64,000 bases of DNA from NCBI GenBank assembly GCA_004020645.1, contig SAQL01000002.1, positions 186,001-250,000 of the forward strand, read 5' to 3'. Below the pieces are notes generated by a model that saw only the letters and a list, made by a program, of their open reading frames with translations, had not been told where the DNA came from and did no database searches. Below are positions 7,380-17,525 of this stretch, in pieces (the first letter of the stretch is position 1; each line of letters begins with the position of its first letter). Origin of the DNA: Mesorhizobium sp. GTDB lineage: Bacteria > Pseudomonadota > Alphaproteobacteria > Rhizobiales > Rhizobiaceae. The position numbers were made by a program, and so were the translations under genes.

Positions 7380-8351
7380 TTACCAGCGAACCAAAACCGC
7401 GCCCCAGGTGAAGCCCCCGCCCATCGCCTCGATCAGCACCAGGTCACCCTTCTTGATGCGGCCGTCGGCGACTGCCACCGACAGAGCCAGCGGCACGGAA
7501 GCAGCCGATGTGTTGCCGTGCAAATCGACCGTAACCACCACCTTTTGCTCTGCTATCCCGAGCTTTTTGGCGGAAGCGTCGATAATCCGTTTATTGGCCT
7601 GATGCGGCACGAACCAGTCGAGATCCTCAGCGGTGATGCCGGCAGCTGAGAACGTCGCCTCGATGACGTCGGTGATCATGCCGACCGCGTGCTTGAACAC
7701 TTCGCGGCCTTCCATCCTGAGATGGCCCACCGTTCCGGTGGTCGACGGTCCACCGTCGACGAACAGCTTGTCCTTGTGGGCCCCGTCGGAGCGCAGGCTG
7801 GCCGCCAGCACGCCGTGGTCGGCAATGCTGCCCGCCCCCTCTCCTGCTTCCAGCACCATCGCGCCGGCGCCGTCGCCGAACAGGACGCAGGTCGAGCGGT
7901 CGCTCCAGTCGAGGATGCGCGAGAAGGTTTCCGAGCCGATCACCAGCACGCGTTTGGCCAGGCCGCCGCGGATATAGAGGTCGGCTGTCGTCACCGCGTA
8001 GACAAAGCCCGAGCACACTGCCTGCATGTCGAAGGCGAAGCCGTGATGCATGCCGAGCCGGTTCTGGATGTCGACGGCGGTCGCTGGAAAGGTGTTGTTG
8101 GGCGTCGAGGTCGCCAGCACGATCAGGTCGATATCGGCAGGCGTCAGGCCGGCATTGTCGAGGGCTGCGCGCGCCGCAGCCTCGCCGAGCGAAGCCGTCG
8201 TCTCGTCGTCGGCCGCGATATGGCGCTGACGGATGCCGGTGCGCTGGGCGATCCATTCGTCTGAGGTCTCGACCATGCCTTCGAAATCGGCATTCTTCAT
8301 GATGCGGCGGGGCAGCGCGGCGCCTGTGCCGCGCACGACTGATCTGATCAA
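7380..8351 (-). CDS. fabH: 3-oxoacyl-ACP synthase III (KAS III)
   Basis: This enzyme starts each fatty acid by condensing acetyl-CoA with malonyl-ACP. The 323-residue protein shows the catalytic triad: Cys113 in AVCSGFVYA, His250 in VPHQAN and Asn280 in [10 protein letters not shown]. The glycine-rich [12 protein letters not shown] segment is also typical. It begins 9 bp downstream of the plsX stop, so the two are probably co-transcribed; ihfA follows about 100 bp later. Length and motifs are fully normal. Confidence 0.97.
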   Translation of the reverse strand: MIRSVVRGTGAALPRRIMKNADFEGMVETSDEWIAQRTGIRQRHIAADDETTASLGEAAARAALDNAGLTPADIDLIVLATSTPNNTFPATAVDIQNRLGMHHGFAFDMQAVCSGFVYAVTTADLYIRGGLAKRVLVIGSETFSRILDWSDRSTCVLFGDGAGAMVLEAGEGAGSIADHGVLAASLRSDGAHKDKLFVDGGPSTTGTVGHLRMEGREVFKHAVGMITDVIEATFSAAGITAEDLDWFVPHQANKRIIDASAKKLGIAEQKVVVTVDLHGNTSAASVPLALSVAVADGRIKKGDLVLIEAMGGGFTWGAVLVRW

Positions 8352-8360
8352 GGCTCTTTC

Positions 8361-9431
8361 CTATTCCTCTGCGTCGGCAACGACGTCGGATTTCCTAGAT
8401 GTCTGAGCATGCGGATTGCGCGCATGGAACAGGTCGAGATCGGCTTCGATGCGATCGAGCAGATTGTTGCGCACCATGTCGTAGCCAAGCTCGATCGCCG
8501 CCGCGAAGCCGTCCGAATCAGCCCCGCCATGGCTTTTCACCACGATGCCGTTCAGACCCAGGAAAACACCGCCGTTGGAGCGGCCGACATCCATCTTTTC
8601 GCGCAGGCGATCGAAGGCGCCTTTCGCGAATATATAGCCGATCCTGGCCATCAGCGTCCGGTCCATCGCGGCACGCAGATAACCGGCGATCTGTCTTACC
8701 GTGCCTTCCGCCGTCTTCAGCGCGATGTTGCCGGCAAATCCTTCGGTGACGACCACGTCGACCGTGCCCTTGCCGATGTCGTCGCCCTCGACGAAACCAT
8801 GGTAGTTCATCGAGGCCATGTTGGCCTCGCGCAACATGCGGCCCGCCTCCTTGACCTCTTCCTGGCCCTTGATCTCCTCGACGCCGACATTGAGCAGGCC
8901 GACGCTCGGCCGTTCGATGCCGAAAACCGAGCGCGCCATGCCGGTGCCCAGAATGGCAAAATCAACCAGTTGATGCGCATCCGCGCCGATGGTGGCGCCG
9001 ACGTCCAGCACCACGCTTTCGCCGCGCAATGTCGGCCAGAGCGCCGCAATCGCCGGACGGTCGATGGTCGCCATGGTGCGAAGGCAGAACCTCGACATCG
9101 CCATCAGCGCGCCGGTGTTGCCGGCCGAGATGCAGGCGTCGGCAGTGCCTGCCTTGACAGCCTCGACCGCTTTCCACATCGACGACTTCCAGCGGCCATG
9201 GCGCAGCGCCTGGCTCGGCTTGTCGTCCATCCTGACTGCTATCTCGCAGTGAATGAACTCGCACACTTCCGCCAGCTTGGGGAGTTTTGCGAGTTCGGGG
9301 CGCACTGCCTCATCGCGACCATAGATGACGAAGCGGATGTCGGGACGCCGCGTCGCGACCGTCATGAGCGCCGGGATGACCACGCTTGGTCCGTGATCGC
9401 CACCCATGGCATCGATGGAAATCCTGATCAC
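8361..9431 (-). CDS. plsX: phosphate acyltransferase PlsX
   Basis: PlsX makes acyl-phosphate from acyl-ACP, the first step toward phosphatidic acid through PlsY. The 356-residue protein starts [14 protein letters not shown], the family signature, and contains [24 protein letters not shown] and [14 protein letters not shown], all typical of the family. The C-terminal extension ([15 protein letters not shown]) is longer than in E. coli, as often in rhizobia. It sits next to fabH, the usual arrangement linking fatty-acid and phospholipid synthesis. Confidence 0.97.
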   Translation of the reverse strand: MIRISIDAMGGDHGPSVVIPALMTVATRRPDIRFVIYGRDEAVRPELAKLPKLAEVCEFIHCEIAVRMDDKPSQALRHGRWKSSMWKAVEAVKAGTADACISAGNTGALMAMSRFCLRTMATIDRPAIAALWPTLRGESVVLDVGATIGADAHQLVDFAILGTGMARSVFGIERPSVGLLNVGVEEIKGQEEVKEAGRMLREANMASMNYHGFVEGDDIGKGTVDVVVTEGFAGNIALKTAEGTVRQIAGYLRAAMDRTLMARIGYIFAKGAFDRLREKMDVGRSNGGVFLGLNGIVVKSHGGADSDGFAAAIELGYDMVRNNLLDRIEADLDLFHARNPHAQTSRKSDVVADAEE

Positions 9432-9561
9432 GCGGTGTTCATCTCACAGTTTGCTTGAGCGAGCGCCTGGCGCTGGCAATGGTTTGGGGCTCGCGAAGGT
9501 TCGGCGAAAATAGCGTTTTTGGGCTGCCGCACAACCGGCTTTCTCCGATTGGGTCGGGTTT

Positions 9562-10110
9562 TCAGGATTTTCCCAGCAGGGAACGCAGCTTTTGCTGGAA
9601 TTCGCTTTCCGCAGTCCCGGCATCGTCGGCAGCCTCCATTGAAGCGCCTTGCTTGCGCGGATAGGGATCGATCGCCAACCCAAAGAACTGTTCGGCGAGC
9701 GCCCCGACATCGATCGTATTGCCGGAAAATGTTTCCGGGCTGTCCGGCCCTTCGGCATCGAGCATTATCTCGCCGCCGCCCTCGAAACCCTGCCGCCCGA
9801 GCTTGGACTGCTCCGGCAGGAACAGTCCGTCGACCGCCTCGTCTATATGCGCCTCGACCGGATCGAGGGTGACGATGCAGGCCTGGGTGATATCGGCCTC
9901 GACGCGGCCGCTGACCTTGACGCCGTTGCGCTTCCATGGCGTCACCAGCAGTTCGGCACGGTAGTTCTCGACCGAGAGCAAATCGTGCTCGCCCGCCAGC
10001 GCGGCGCGCTGCGCGGCGTCGGCCTCGATCACCACCGGCAGTCCCTTTTGCGGCAGCCTGGCGACATTGGCCACGAAGGACACAGGGCTCTGGGAATCGG
10101 CGTGTTTCAT
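9562..10110 (-). CDS. YceD/DUF177 family protein
   Basis: This is a 182-residue protein. It has VSGRVEADITQACIVTLDPVEAHI in its centre, the place where DUF177 proteins carry Cys and a conserved acidic strand, followed by an acidic loop and FFGLAIDPYPRK near residue 145. Members of this family are often coupled to rpmF and are thought to act in 23S rRNA or ribosome maturation; in rhizobia the gene typically precedes plsX, as here, without rpmF. It lies 27 bp downstream of the ubiquinol-cytochrome c chaperone gene. Confidence 0.85.
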   Translation of the reverse strand: MKHADSQSPVSFVANVARLPQKGLPVVIEADAAQRAALAGEHDLLSVENYRAELLVTPWKRNGVKVSGRVEADITQACIVTLDPVEAHIDEAVDGLFLPEQSKLGRQGFEGGGEIMLDAEGPDSPETFSGNTIDVGALAEQFFGLAIDPYPRKQGASMEAADDAGTAESEFQQKLRSLLGKS

Positions 10111-10137
10111 CTTTTCCTTAGATAGTCTTCTTTTCGT

Positions 10138-10680
10138 TTAAATAGTCTTGGCCACGGGGAATGCCACAGTGCCGGAAACAATCGATTCGGTCGGCTGTTC
10201 CGCCAGCCGCCTGGAGACATCGGCGACGTAGCCGGCAAGTTGCGTTGCTTGCGGCCAGGTGGCGGCATCGGGCCTGACATTGCGGGCAAGGGCGGCGACG
10301 AGTGCATCCTGGTCGTTTCGTTCCAGCGCATCGTCATAGGCGGCGGTGCGGCCATAGAACATCTTCGCCAGTTTCTTCATGCGCTTCGGCACGCCGACGT
10401 CGCCGATGCCCAGTTCCCGCAGCGAATGCTCGACATCCATGAAGAATTCGTCGATCAGCACCTGCGCGACCTCCCCGGCGACACCGCCCTCGCCGCGCAG
10501 CCGGTACTGGAACAGGAACATGTGCAGCGACAGCATCTCGAAGCGGCCAAGCGGCGTGTCCGGGACATTCCAGTCGGAATAAAACACGGTTTGCCGCGCC
10601 GCTGCCACGATTTGTGCGTAAAGCGCCTCGGTGATAGCGCGGTTGGCGTGACGTTCGCGACCAAAAAGGCGCTGGAACAT
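10138..10680 (-). CDS. ubiquinol-cytochrome c chaperone family protein
   Basis: The protein has 180 residues from the ATG at 10680, which has the ribosome-binding site AGGAG about 9 bp in front; the frame is open much further upstream but without coding sense. Recognisable patterns are PDTPLGRFEMLSLHMFLF, the DEFFMDVEHSLRELGIGD segment and PKRMKKLAKMFYGR. These are hallmarks of the CBP3/UQCC1 family that helps assemble cytochrome bc1 complex. It is divergent from bamE and leads the yceD-plsX-fabH series. Confidence 0.9.
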   Translation of the reverse strand: MFQRLFGRERHANRAITEALYAQIVAAARQTVFYSDWNVPDTPLGRFEMLSLHMFLFQYRLRGEGGVAGEVAQVLIDEFFMDVEHSLRELGIGDVGVPKRMKKLAKMFYGRTAAYDDALERNDQDALVAALARNVRPDAATWPQATQLAGYVADVSRRLAEQPTESIVSGTVAFPVAKTI

Positions 10681-10795
10681 TGAGGGTGGTCTCCTGGGGA
10701 CCGTTTGTTTGAATTGGCCTTGTTGCATCGGCGAGCAAGCTGGTTTACCGGTTTTGCGGCCCAGCGCAAGTTGCGGCCAGCTAATGGAGTTGTAG

Positions 10796-11338
10796 TTGCG
10801 CGCGCTGAAATTCAAGTCGACTTTTCTGTCCAGGTCCGCTTTGTCCAGGTCCACCGGCGCGGTCTCGCTGCTGGTGGTTGCATCGGCGCTGTCCGCCTGC
10901 AACTCGTCGAAGATGATCGGTGATCTCAATCCGAGCGAGACGCTGACGCAGGGCTACGTGATCGACCAGCAGGCAATCGACCTGGTGCCGGTCGGCTCAA
11001 GCCGCGAACAGGTGCTTCTGGCGCTCGGCACCCCGTCGACGAAGGCGACTTTCGACAACGAGGCGTTCTACTACATCTCGCAGACGCGCAAGCGTTACGT
11101 CGCCTTCGACAAGCCGCGGCTGGTCGACCAGAAGGTGCTGGCCGTCTATTTCGGCGAGGACGGGCGCGTTACCCAGATCGCCAATTACGGCCTGAAGGAC
11201 GGCAAGGTGTTCGACTTCATCTCGCGGACCACGCCGACCGGCGGCAAGGACCAGAACTTCCTCAGCCAGATCATTGGCGGCGCCAGCAAGCTGGCGCCCG
11301 GCCTCCCCGGCGGCGGCGGCGGCTCGCCCGGCACCTGA
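10796..11338 (+). CDS. bamE: outer-membrane assembly lipoprotein BamE (SmpA/OmlA)
   Basis: BamE is a lipoprotein partner of the BAM machine that inserts beta-barrel proteins. The start is TTG at 10796 with GGAG 9 bp upstream. A lipoprotein signal ends in ALSAC (Cys35 is the lipidation site). The BamE fold follows: VPVGSSREQVLLALGTPS, FDNEAFYYISQTR and LAVYFGEDGRVTQIANYGL. The C terminus is a glycine-rich tail (PGGGGGSPG) beyond the family core. A strong terminator follows. Confidence 0.92.
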   Translation: MRALKFKSTFLSRSALSRSTGAVSLLVVASALSACNSSKMIGDLNPSETLTQGYVIDQQAIDLVPVGSSREQVLLALGTPSTKATFDNEAFYYISQTRKRYVAFDKPRLVDQKVLAVYFGEDGRVTQIANYGLKDGKVFDFISRTTPTGGKDQNFLSQIIGGASKLAPGLPGGGGGSPGT

Positions 11339-11409
11339 TCCATCCCGGCAGAATCGGATTCATCCTTTCCTTTTGCTTCCCTGGAAGCAGCAACATCTCA
11401 GGCGACCGA

Positions 11410-11445
11410 AAACCCGCGGGAGCGATCCTGCGGGTTTTTGTTTTG
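11410..11445 (+). terminator. Rho-independent terminator of bamE
   Basis: The stem AAACCCGCGGGA (11410-11421) pairs with TCCTGCGGGTTT (11426-11437) around GCGA, followed by TTGTTTTG. It lies 70 bp after the bamE stop. Confidence 0.85.
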
Positions 11446-11529
11446 AGACAGCAAGCCAGCGTCGCAGGCTGCGGGCCGCAGACGACTTGAAGGGCGTCAA
11501 TACCTTGATGCTGGACGTCCAAAATAGAA

Positions 11530-11557
11530 GAACCCGCGGGATTGCTCCCGCGGGTTC
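11530..11557 (-). terminator. Rho-independent terminator of hppA
   Basis: GAACCCGCGGGA (11530-11541) pairs with TCCCGCGGGTTC (11546-11557). On the minus strand a T-rich tract follows. The stem is nearly the same sequence as the bamE terminator 110 bp away. Confidence 0.85.
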
Positions 11558-11593
11558 GGTTCTGGATTTCGGGCCCGGAAGGGCCGAGCGGCC

Positions 11594-13735
11594 TCAGCCG
11601 TGCGCGAGCACGGCCAGCAGCAGCAGGGCGACGATGTTGGTGATCTTGATCGCCGGGTTGACTGCCGGACCGGCGGTGTCCTTGTAAGGATCGCCGACGG
11701 TGTCGCCGGTCACCGAGGCCTTGTGTGCCTCGGAACCTTTGAGATGCTTGACGCCGTCCCTGCCGGTGAAGCCGTCCTCAAACGATTTTTTCGCGTTGTC
11801 CCAGGCGCCGCCGCCAGAGGTCATCGAGATGGCGACGAACAGGCCGTTGACGATGACGCCGAGCAGCGAGGCGCCGAGCGCCGCAAAGGCGGATGCCTTC
11901 GAGCCCGAGATCAGCAGCACGCCGAAATAGACGACCAGCGGCGCCAGCACCGGCAGCAGCGACGGAATGATCATTTCCCGGATCGCCGCCTTGGTGAGAA
12001 GGTCGACCGCTCGCGCATAGTTCGGCTTCGACGTGCCGGCCATGATGCCCGGATCCTCGCGGAACTGCTTGCGCACCTCCTCGACGATGGCGCCAGCCGC
12101 GCGGCCGACAGCCGTCATGGCGATGCCGCCGAACAGATACGGGATCAGGCCGCCAAAGATCAGGCCGGCGACGACGTAAGGGTTGGAGAGGTCGAAAGAG
12201 ACGTCGCCCATGCCCTGGAAGTAAGGATATTTGTCGCTATTGGCGGCAAAGAACTTCAGGTCGTTGGAGTAGGCCGCAAACAGCACCAGCGCGCCGAGAC
12301 CGGCCGAACCGATGGCGTAACCCTTGGTCACCGCCTTGGTGGTGTTGCCGACGGCGTCGAGCGCATCGGTGGACTGGCGCACTTCCTTGGGCAAGCCGGC
12401 CATTTCGGCAATGCCGCCGGCATTGTCGGTGACCGGGCCGAAGGCATCGAGCGCAACGATCATGCCGGCAAGGCCGAGCATCGTGGTGACTGCGATCGCG
12501 GTACCGTAGAGGCCGGCGAGCTGGTAGGTCGATATGATGCCGCCGACGATGACGATCGCCGGAAGTGCCGTCGATTCCAGCGAGACCGCAAGACCCTGGA
12601 TGACGTTGGTGCCGTGACCGGTGACCGAAGCCTGGGCGATGGAGTTCACCGGGCGTTTGTCGGTGCCGGTATAATATTCGGTAATCACCACGATGAGGCC
12701 GGTCACCACGAGACCGATCAAGCCGCAGATGAACAGGTTCGCGCCGGTGATGGCCATGCCGGCGACCGTGCCGATTTCGCCCCAGCCCAGTGTTGCCGAG
12801 GTGGCGACGCCGAGGCCGACGACCGACAGCAGGCCGGTGACGATCAAGCCCTTGTAGAGCGCGCCCATGATCGAGCCGTTGGCGCCGAGCTTGACGAAGA
12901 AAGTGCCGACGATGGACGTCAGGATGCAGGCACCGCAGATGGCCAGCGGATAGAGCATCGTGGCGCCGAGAACGGCGGTGCCGCCGAAGAAGATGGCGGC
13001 GAGGACCATGGTGGCGACCACGGTCACCGCATAGGTCTCGAACAGGTCGGCGGCCATGCCGGCGCAGTCGCCGACATTGTCGCCGACATTGTCGGCGATG
13101 GTGGCCGGATTGCGTGGATCGTCTTCGGGAATGCCGGCTTCGACCTTGCCGACGAGATCGCCGCCGACGTCGGCGCCCTTGGTGAAGATGCCGCCGCCGA
13201 GACGGGCGAAGATCGAGATCAGCGAGGCGCCGAAGCCGAGCGAAACCAGCGAGTCGATGACGACACGATCGTTGGGCTGAAGGCCCATGAATTGGGTGAG
13301 GATCAGGTAGTAGATCGAGACGCCGAGCAGGGCCAGGCCAGCGACCAGCATGCCGGTGATGGCGCCCGACTTGAAGGCGATCTCAAGGCCGGCAGCGAGG
13401 CTGTTGGAAGCCGCCTGCGCGGTGCGGACATTGGCGCGCACCGAGACGTGCATGCCGATGAAGCCGGCAGCGCCCGACAGAACGGCGCCGATCAGGAAGC
13501 CGATGGCGGCGGTGATCGAGAGCAGCCACCAGGCGAGCAGCAGGACCACGACGCCGACCATGGCGATGGTGGTGTACTGGCGCGCCAGATAGGCCTGCGC
13601 GCCTTCGCGGATAGCCGCGGAAATTTCCTGCATGCGTGCATTGCCCTGATCGGCCGCGAGGACCGAACGTGTCGCCCAGATGGCGTAAAGGACTGAAAGC
13701 AGACCGCAGGCGATGACAGCTGAAATTATGGTCAT
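11594..13735 (-). CDS. hppA: membrane-bound proton-pumping pyrophosphatase (K+-independent)
   Basis: H+-PPase splits pyrophosphate and pumps protons across the inner (or acidocalcisome) membrane. The protein has 713 residues from the ATG at 13735, which has GAGGAAA in front; a longer frame upstream is not coding. About 16 hydrophobic segments are visible. The substrate site reads [20 protein letters not shown] and [18 protein letters not shown]. The K+-dependence segment reads [19 protein letters not shown]; Lys (instead of Ala) at the key site marks the K+-independent, H+-pumping subclass. It is common in rhizobia. Confidence 0.96.
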   Translation of the reverse strand: MTIISAVIACGLLSVLYAIWATRSVLAADQGNARMQEISAAIREGAQAYLARQYTTIAMVGVVVLLLAWWLLSITAAIGFLIGAVLSGAAGFIGMHVSVRANVRTAQAASNSLAAGLEIAFKSGAITGMLVAGLALLGVSIYYLILTQFMGLQPNDRVVIDSLVSLGFGASLISIFARLGGGIFTKGADVGGDLVGKVEAGIPEDDPRNPATIADNVGDNVGDCAGMAADLFETYAVTVVATMVLAAIFFGGTAVLGATMLYPLAICGACILTSIVGTFFVKLGANGSIMGALYKGLIVTGLLSVVGLGVATSATLGWGEIGTVAGMAITGANLFICGLIGLVVTGLIVVITEYYTGTDKRPVNSIAQASVTGHGTNVIQGLAVSLESTALPAIVIVGGIISTYQLAGLYGTAIAVTTMLGLAGMIVALDAFGPVTDNAGGIAEMAGLPKEVRQSTDALDAVGNTTKAVTKGYAIGSAGLGALVLFAAYSNDLKFFAANSDKYPYFQGMGDVSFDLSNPYVVAGLIFGGLIPYLFGGIAMTAVGRAAGAIVEEVRKQFREDPGIMAGTSKPNYARAVDLLTKAAIREMIIPSLLPVLAPLVVYFGVLLISGSKASAFAALGASLLGVIVNGLFVAISMTSGGGAWDNAKKSFEDGFTGRDGVKHLKGSEAHKASVTGDTVGDPYKDTAGPAVNPAIKITNIVALLLLAVLAHG

Positions 13736-13859
13736 TGCCGGATTTTCCTCGCTTGGTGACCCAAAAGAACCCCTCCCTGGGCCGTTGAGACGGGGAGCGG
13801 ATTCCGTGCGCGGAATCCGCTCCCTTCGCATCGGCTTATGCGAAACAGGGTTGCGAACG

Positions 13860-14402
13860 TCAAGATATTGTTCGGTTTCTGCCCGGCTTTCGACCAAAAG
13901 CCCCGGCTTTCGCCCAAAAGCAATGGGCGGCAACACGCTCGCCATCGCCCGCCGCCCGATTGGATCGCTTGAAATCGGCTGCCGGTTCGTCAGCCTCTGC
14001 GCAGGTCGACAGGTTCAGCCTCGTCAGCACATCGGCGAGCAAAAGCGTAAAGGCGAAGATGAGCAGCCAGAAACCGGAAGCCGGCGAGATGCGGGCAAAG
14101 CTGTTGCGCGCAGGCGTCAGGAAGCTGCCGGCGACGCCGATCAGCAGCGCCAGTGCCGCAAGCGCGACCACGCTGGCGGCCAGGCGCAGGATCAGTGGCG
14201 TCTTCAACAGCGCGATGAGCGCCGCGGCGACAACGATCGCCAGCAGCAGCGGGCCTGCCGCCGCAGGCAGAGCCTCGAGGATCGAGCGCGCCTCGCCTGG
14301 CACGATGCGATTGGCGCGCAAGGTGGCAAAGGGCGCCGCGAAGGCGGCATAGGCAACGATCGCGGCGATGACCACGCCAAGCTTGTCGAAGCGGGTGGTC
14401 AT
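13860..14402 (-). pseudogene. truncated ABC-transporter permease (YehY/OpuB-like), N-terminal part
   Basis: Residues 1-133 look like the N-terminal membrane region of YehY-type osmoprotectant permeases, with about four hydrophobic helices (LGVVIAAIVAYAAFA, LLLAIVVAAALIALL, SVVALAALALLIGVAG, FWLLIFAFTLLLADVL) and the typical FATLRANRIVPGEA and SFARISPASGFW loops. The permease domain with the EAA loop, about 250 residues, is absent. After LTRLNLS the frame turns into a polar tail that includes a 19-bp tandem repeat at 13884-13921. It starts directly at the end of a dispersed repeat (14413). Most likely non-functional. Confidence 0.5.
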
Positions 14403-14412
14403 GGCGCGGCCG

Positions 14413-14562
14413 CCCCCTCTGGCCTGCCGGCCATCTCCCCCTCAAGGGGGGGAGATTGGCAGCTCCGGCGCGGGAACACACCTTGCACAGCTGAAAGGTG
14501 GCAAAAGCCGTCGGGACATCTGATCCCCCTTGAGGGGGAGATGGCCGGCAGGCAGAGGCGGG
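14413..14562. repeat. dispersed inverted-repeat element, family A
   Basis: Arms: CCCCCTCTGGCCTGCCGGCC on the left, and its inverse ending GATGGCCGGCAGGCAGAGG on the right, with inner CTCCCCCTCAAGGGGG hairpins at both ends. The same layout recurs at 28516, 44324 and 59232. Confidence 0.8.
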
Positions 14563-14639
14563 CGCCTCGCACCGGCGTCACGACAGGGAACGGCCTATTT
14601 CAAAAACCCGTTCTTCTTCAACAAGTCTTAGGACCAGCT

Positions 14640-14732
14640 ACAGCGCCGCGCATCCGTTTGAACGCGCAAAGGACGCTGTAGCACTTTTGATTTGCGCATG
14701 ATCCTTTCCGAACCTTCGGATCAGGTTCATGC
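14640..14732. repeat. rhizobial palindromic repeat unit
   Basis: Contains GCGCATGATCCTTTCCGAA with its inverse TTCGGATCAGGTTCATGCGC, and an upstream unit around GCGCAAAGGACGCTGTAGCAC. The element reaches into the last two codons of the MFS gene at 14727. Confidence 0.65.
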
Positions 14733-15944
14733 GCTGGTCGGCCGCGCGGTCATCTTCAGCACGCCCAGCGCCACGAAGCACAGCACCGTCACCGGGAAGA
14801 TGATCCAGTTCAGCATCTCCCAGCCCCAGGCGTTGTAGACGGCACCCGACATCAGCGAGGCGAAAGCGACGGAGCCGAACAGGACGAAATCGTGAAAACC
14901 CTGGACCTTGCCCCTTTCGGATGGCCGGTAGCTGTCGGCGACCATGGCCGTAGCGCCGATGAAGCCGAAATTCCAGCCGAGGCCGAGCAGGATCAGCGCC
15001 GTCCAAAACTGCCACAGTGCCAAGCCCGACAGCGCCACTACGGCGCAGCCGATCAGCAACACAAGGCCGGTTGCGACGATCCGTTCGGCGCCAAAGCGAT
15101 AGATCAGCGAGCCGGTGAAGAAACTCGGCGCGAACATCGCCATGACATGCCACGAAATACCGAGCGTGGCATCGTCCGTCGAAAGGCCGCAGCCAACCAT
15201 GGCGAGCGGCGCGCCAGTCATGACGAAGCTCATCAGCGCGTAGCTGCCGACGGCACAAAACAGCGCTGCAACGAAGCGCGGTCTCGTGACGATTTCGGAG
15301 AGCGGCCGCGCGTCGCTGTCGGCGATTTCCGCTTTGCCCATTGTCTTGGCCGGGATGCGCAGGAACGACAGGATGGCGGCGCCGACAGCCGACAGCGCCA
15401 GAATGGACGCGAACGAGCCAGCAAACATCACCGGTGCAAACAATTCGCGGGTGAAGATGACGATCTGCGGCCCGAGGATGGCGGTGACGATGCCGCCGGC
15501 CAGCACGAAGGAGATGGCGCGTGCCTTGAATTCAGCCGGCGCGTTGTCGGCGGCGGCGAAGCGGAATTGCTGGACGAAGGCACCGCCGATGCCGATCACC
15601 ATCAGGCCGAAGGCGAACAGCCAAAAGCTGGCCTGAAACAGCGCCAGCGTGGCAATCAGGCCGCCGAGCGCCGTGACGATCGTGCCGGTCATGAAGCCGT
15701 CGCGCTGGCCGAGCCAGCGGATGATGGCGGCGGCCGGCAATGCGCCGAGCGCCACACCGACGGTGAAGCCGGTGATCGGCGCCGTCGCCAGCGACTTGTC
15801 GGAGCCGAGCAGATAATGCCCCGCCAACCCACCCATGGAAATGGCGATGGGTCCGGCCGAACCGATGATCGCCTGCGAAGCGGCAAGGATGAGCGCCGTG
15901 CGGCGCGCTTCCCGACTAGCCTCGGCGATAGCAACGGCCGTCAT
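14727..15944 (-). CDS. major facilitator superfamily transporter
   Basis: This is a 405-residue inner-membrane carrier with about 12 hydrophobic segments. The loop after helix 2 reads [15 protein letters not shown], a degenerate MFS A-motif. The central loop (residues about 195-215) is polar. The substrate is unknown. Its start codon overlaps the nusB stop by 4 bp, so it is read as the last gene after ribH-nusB; its place in this group gives no metabolic hint beyond co-expression. Confidence 0.85.
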   Translation of the reverse strand: MTAVAIAEASREARRTALILAASQAIIGSAGPIAISMGGLAGHYLLGSDKSLATAPITGFTVGVALGALPAAAIIRWLGQRDGFMTGTIVTALGGLIATLALFQASFWLFAFGLMVIGIGGAFVQQFRFAAADNAPAEFKARAISFVLAGGIVTAILGPQIVIFTRELFAPVMFAGSFASILALSAVGAAILSFLRIPAKTMGKAEIADSDARPLSEIVTRPRFVAALFCAVGSYALMSFVMTGAPLAMVGCGLSTDDATLGISWHVMAMFAPSFFTGSLIYRFGAERIVATGLVLLIGCAVVALSGLALWQFWTALILLGLGWNFGFIGATAMVADSYRPSERGKVQGFHDFVLFGSVAFASLMSGAVYNAWGWEMLNWIIFPVTVLCFVALGVLKMTARPTSA

Positions 15945-16441
15945 AAAGCGTCCTTGCCACGCCCCTCGCCGCGCACCCGGCGCGACACGCGATCGAGCAC
16001 CGCATTGACCAGCTTCGGCTCGTCTTCTTCATAAAACGCCTTGGCGATGTCGACATATTCCGAAACGATGACAGCCACCGGCACGTCCTCTCGCTTCATC
16101 AGTTCGTAGACACCAGCGCGCAATATGGCGCGCAGCGTTGAATCGAGCCTGGACAACGGCCAGTCCTCGGTCAGCGCCTGGCGGATGATCGGATCGATAG
16201 TTTTCTGGTTTTCGACGACGCCGGCGAGGATGGCGCGAAACCATTGTGCGTCGGCCTCGCGATAGAGCGCGCCGTCGACTTCCTTGCCAAGCCTGAATGC
16301 CTCGTATTCGGCGGTGATCTCGAAGACGCCGCTGCCGGCCACATCCATCTGGTAGAGCGCCTGCACGGCGGCCAGACGGGCAGCACCGCGCTTGTTGGCG
16401 TGGCGCACCGAGGGATGGCCGGGTGATGCGGGTTCGCTCAC
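15941..16441 (-). CDS. nusB: transcription antitermination factor NusB
   Basis: NusB binds boxA RNA with NusE (S10) and supports rRNA antitermination. The 166-residue helical protein has the signatures [34 protein letters not shown] and [18 protein letters not shown], followed by [10 protein letters not shown]. It overlaps both neighbours by 4 bp (ribH upstream, MFS gene downstream), indicating translational coupling. The ribH-nusB pair is conserved across alphaproteobacteria. Confidence 0.97.
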   Translation of the reverse strand: MSEPASPGHPSVRHANKRGAARLAAVQALYQMDVAGSGVFEITAEYEAFRLGKEVDGALYREADAQWFRAILAGVVENQKTIDPIIRQALTEDWPLSRLDSTLRAILRAGVYELMKREDVPVAVIVSEYVDIAKAFYEEDEPKLVNAVLDRVSRRVRGEGRGKDAL

Positions 16442-16932
16442 GATCGCTCCCCCAACTGTTGCTTGAGGGCAATCATAGTCAGCGCCGCACGCGCCGCAAA
16501 GCCGCCCTTGTCGCCTTCCGAACGCCTGGCCCGCGTCCAGGCCTGCTCGTCGTTTTCGGTGGTCAGGATGCCGTTGCCGATGCAGACCGCTTCCTGCACG
16601 GACAGATCCATCAGGGCACGGCTCGACTCATTGGCGACGATGTCGAAATGATAGGTGTCACCGCGCACGACGGTGCCGAGGGCGACAAAACCATCATAGC
16701 TTGGCCCGCCTTCGGCGGCGCCATCGAGCGCGAAGGTAATCACTGCGGGAATTTCGAGCGAGCCCGGAACGGTGACGACGTCGTATGTCGCGCCCGCTTC
16801 CTCAAGCGCGCGTGTCGCGCCTTCGAGCAGCGCGTCGGCAAGGTCGTCATGGAAGCGTGCCTCTATGACAAGAAGGTGGGCCTTCTTCTTCGGGCGAATG
16901 AACGCTTTGCCGTGTTGGGATGTGCCAGCCAT
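16438..16932 (-). CDS. ribH: 6,7-dimethyl-8-ribityllumazine synthase
   Basis: This enzyme joins 3,4-dihydroxybutanone phosphate with the pyrimidine intermediate to make lumazine, the precursor of riboflavin. The 164-residue protein starts at ATG 16932 (GGAGA 6 bp in front). Motifs: [46 protein letters not shown] (His for catalysis) and GNGILTTEN. The pattern is a normal icosahedral lumazine synthase. Neighbours are nusB (overlapping) and, 590 bp upstream, ribE. Confidence 0.97.
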   Translation of the reverse strand: MAGTSQHGKAFIRPKKKAHLLVIEARFHDDLADALLEGATRALEEAGATYDVVTVPGSLEIPAVITFALDGAAEGGPSYDGFVALGTVVRGDTYHFDIVANESSRALMDLSVQEAVCIGNGILTTENDEQAWTRARRSEGDKGGFAARAALTMIALKQQLGERS

Positions 16933-17019
16933 AGATGTCTCCGGGATCGCCGGTGACTTAGGCCGAAGCCGGTTTGATCGCAAGCGGAAGATTGGTGGAG
17001 ATGCGGCGACAGTCCCTGA

Positions 17020-17250
17020 TTATTTGGCTTCCCGGCGCGATGCTGGAAGCGGCTCACCGGCGTCAAGGCTTTCTGCCCAAGCCACTACGACATGGTGATC
17101 GATTACGCGGCCGGCGTCCACATCGGCCAATGCTTCGCTCGTTCGTCGTTCTCCTGAGCGGCAATGTACGGCCAATGGGCCGGAAGTTCGAAGCTTGCTC
17201 CAGTGCAATCGGACAAATGATGGGTTCGCAACCCGTGCTGGAGAGATCAA
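17020..17250 (-). pseudogene. possible antitoxin-like fragment
   Basis: The C-terminal 40 residues (SEALADVDAGRVIDHHVVVAWAESL) resemble the tail of ribbon-helix-helix type antitoxins, which often end with 'ALADVDAGRVIDH..V..WA.SL'. The N-terminal half has no recognisable RHH strand and the start is unclear. No toxin gene is next to it. It is therefore a weak call: an orphan antitoxin or decayed remnant in the 540-bp gap between ribH and ribE. Confidence 0.3.
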
Positions 17251-17261
17251 TTACCGAAGCC

Positions 17262-17436
17262 GGCGCTGCCCCTCATTGCCCTGCCGGGCATTTCTCCCCG
17301 TAAACGGGGCGAAAGAAGCTGGCCGCGACGCCGGCGCCCTTCTTGCAACGCTGGTGATTGGCGAAACCATCGATGACAGCGCCCCTCACCCCGTTTACGG
17401 GGAGAGGTCGCCGGCAGGCGGGTGAGGGGCAGCGCC
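17262..17436. repeat. dispersed inverted-repeat element, family B
   Basis: The ends GGCGCTGCCCCTCA and TGAGGGGCAGCGCC are exact inverses. Inside are CTGCCGGGCATTTCTCCCCG and its partner, each with a small CCCCGTAAACGGGG hairpin. Related elements lie at 27502 and 48204. Confidence 0.85.
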
Positions 17437-17525
17437 AACGGACGGAACAAGGCGCGAATTAAATCCGAGGTGCTCGTCCTGTTCGGACCAACCGTATGAA
17501 TCCACGCCGCTCTCCGGCAGGGCCA

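Noticed and set aside
11600..13696. 698-codon open frame on the plus strand opposite hppA
   Set aside because: It is exactly antisense to the strongly supported pyrophosphatase; the translation is Arg/Asp/Gly/Gln-rich without motifs, as expected from the third-position GC bias.
17144..17230. ribE start far upstream with N-terminal extension
   Set aside because: The extension of the ribE frame to 18230 translates the 18164 palindrome, not protein; MFTGIV at 18143 is the family start.
16984..17525. FMN riboswitch near the riboflavin genes
   Set aside because: No AGGGTGAA-type conserved core is found in the gaps near ribE or ribH; the gap is occupied by a family B repeat.
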